DNA of 14,722 bases, taken from positions 1 through 14,722 of the forward strand of contig JAAZDH010000283.1 of NCBI GenBank assembly GCA_012512865.1, written 5' to 3'. Of this stretch, positions 14,524 through 14,722 are shown piece by piece; the stretch's first letter is position 1; the number at the start of each line of letters is the position of its first letter. A model generated the notes under the pieces. That model worked only from the letters and a program-made list of their open reading frames with translations. It was not told the DNA's origin and searched no databases. A program made the translations under genes and the position numbers. The stretch is from Clostridiaceae bacterium (GTDB lineage Bacteria > Bacillota > Clostridia > Acetivibrionales > DUMC01).

Positions 14524-14551
14524 AAAAGACTATGGGAGATCCATAGCCTTT
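14524..14551 (-). terminator. Intrinsic terminator after the c-di-AMP riboswitch
   Basis: Minus-strand AAAGGCTATGG (14551-14541) pairs with CCATAGTCTTT (14535-14525), 11 bp with one G-U, around an ATCTC loop, followed by TTTTACATTT (its first Ts are shared with the stem). GATCTCC (14542-14536) in the loop and stem is complementary, with one G-U pair, to GGAGATT just after the aptamer, a plausible antiterminator. Confidence 0.75.
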
Positions 14552-14595
14552 TTATACTAGATAAATATACACATAAGCCTGTAATCTCCTCCTCC

Positions 14596-14703
14596 AACAC
14601 CTGCGAGGTTAGCTGACGGCCAGTCTGAAAAATTATGGGGTAATGATCACAAAGTTTCGCTATCACCCGCCGATTTGGAAAAACTGCAGCAAGGCCAAGC
14701 ATT
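14596..14703 (-). ncRNA. Probable c-di-AMP riboswitch (ydaO-yuaA)
   Basis: Minus-strand RNA. The diagnostic 3' core CCGTCAGCTAACCTCG (14619-14604) matches the conserved CCGACAGCUAAC block of ydaO-yuaA aptamers, and is followed by CAGG and a purine-rich GGAGGAGGAG tail as in known members. AATGCTTG (14703-14696) pairs with CAGGTGTT (14603-14596) as helix P1, 8 bp including three wobble pairs. Between them, CCAAAT and CGGCGGGTGAT resemble the conserved CCAAU...GGGGUGAAU element. Ligand binding is known to favour termination in this class, and a terminator follows. The aptamer looks complete, but bases beyond the window could matter. The next genes on this strand are the peptide importer. Confidence 0.7.
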
Positions 14704-14722
14704 TTATAGAAACAGTTCTGAC

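Noticed and set aside
14472..14702. A 76-residue minus-strand open frame at the right edge
   Set aside because: It lies over the c-di-AMP riboswitch core and its terminator, has no ribosome binding site and resembles no protein I know.
14581..14722. A plus-strand open frame reading SLSPADLEKLQQGQAFYRN at the right edge
   Set aside because: It looks protein-like, but there is no start codon after the upstream stop, and the same bases form the riboswitch on the other strand.

Overview
The window looks like chromosome from a low-GC Firmicute of the class Clostridia. Supporting signs are AT-rich spacers, strong AGGAGG-type ribosome binding sites, a BlaI/M56 regulatory pair, S-box and ydaO-type riboswitches, and a small eight-cysteine DUF6485 protein of the kind common in anaerobic Clostridia. 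All but one of the genes read on the minus strand, so the text below runs from right to left where transcription does. Species cannot be named from the sequence alone.

Region 1 (1-3.9 kb, minus): a BlaI-type repressor gene, and 5 nt after it an unusual 877-residue gene. That protein joins a BlaR1-like M56 membrane metalloprotease to a complete extracellular solute-binding-protein domain with a DUF3502-like C-terminus. The promoter of this pair has consensus -35/-10 boxes and two perfect TACA-NN-TGTA BlaI operators, so the unit is almost certainly autoregulated. Overlapping its 3' end is a broken DUF4143 ATPase gene with no ATPase domain and a one-base frameshift in an A6 run. Region 2 (3.95-6.33 kb, minus): three related regulators, a PAS-AraC protein, a PAS-only protein with no DNA-binding domain, and a second PAS-AraC paralogue.

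Region 3 (6.6-7.8 kb): a SAM-I (S-box) riboswitch with pairing terminator and antiterminator. The only gene after it encodes a very basic 130-residue coiled-coil protein of unknown function, not a recognisable methionine gene. On the plus strand lies the DUF6485 gene with its own promoter and terminator.

Region 4 (7.84-14.7 kb, minus): a complete oligopeptide/dipeptide-type ABC importer in the order ATPase D, ATPase F, binding lipoprotein A, permease B, permease C. About 0.6 kb upstream of the first gene, at the right edge, is what looks like a c-di-AMP (ydaO-yuaA) riboswitch followed by an intrinsic terminator. If the leader is continuous, importer expression would answer to c-di-AMP. Each inter-gene spacer of this operon, and two N-terminal coding segments, carries its own unrelated degenerate tandem repeat (periods about 10, 12, 17, 27, 34 and 35 nt). 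I did not see this pattern in the left half of the window.

The strongest candidates for something new are the BlaI/M56-SBP one-operon sensor, the SAM riboswitch driving a basic coiled-coil protein, the c-di-AMP leader of a peptide importer, and the spacer-specific repeats of that importer operon.
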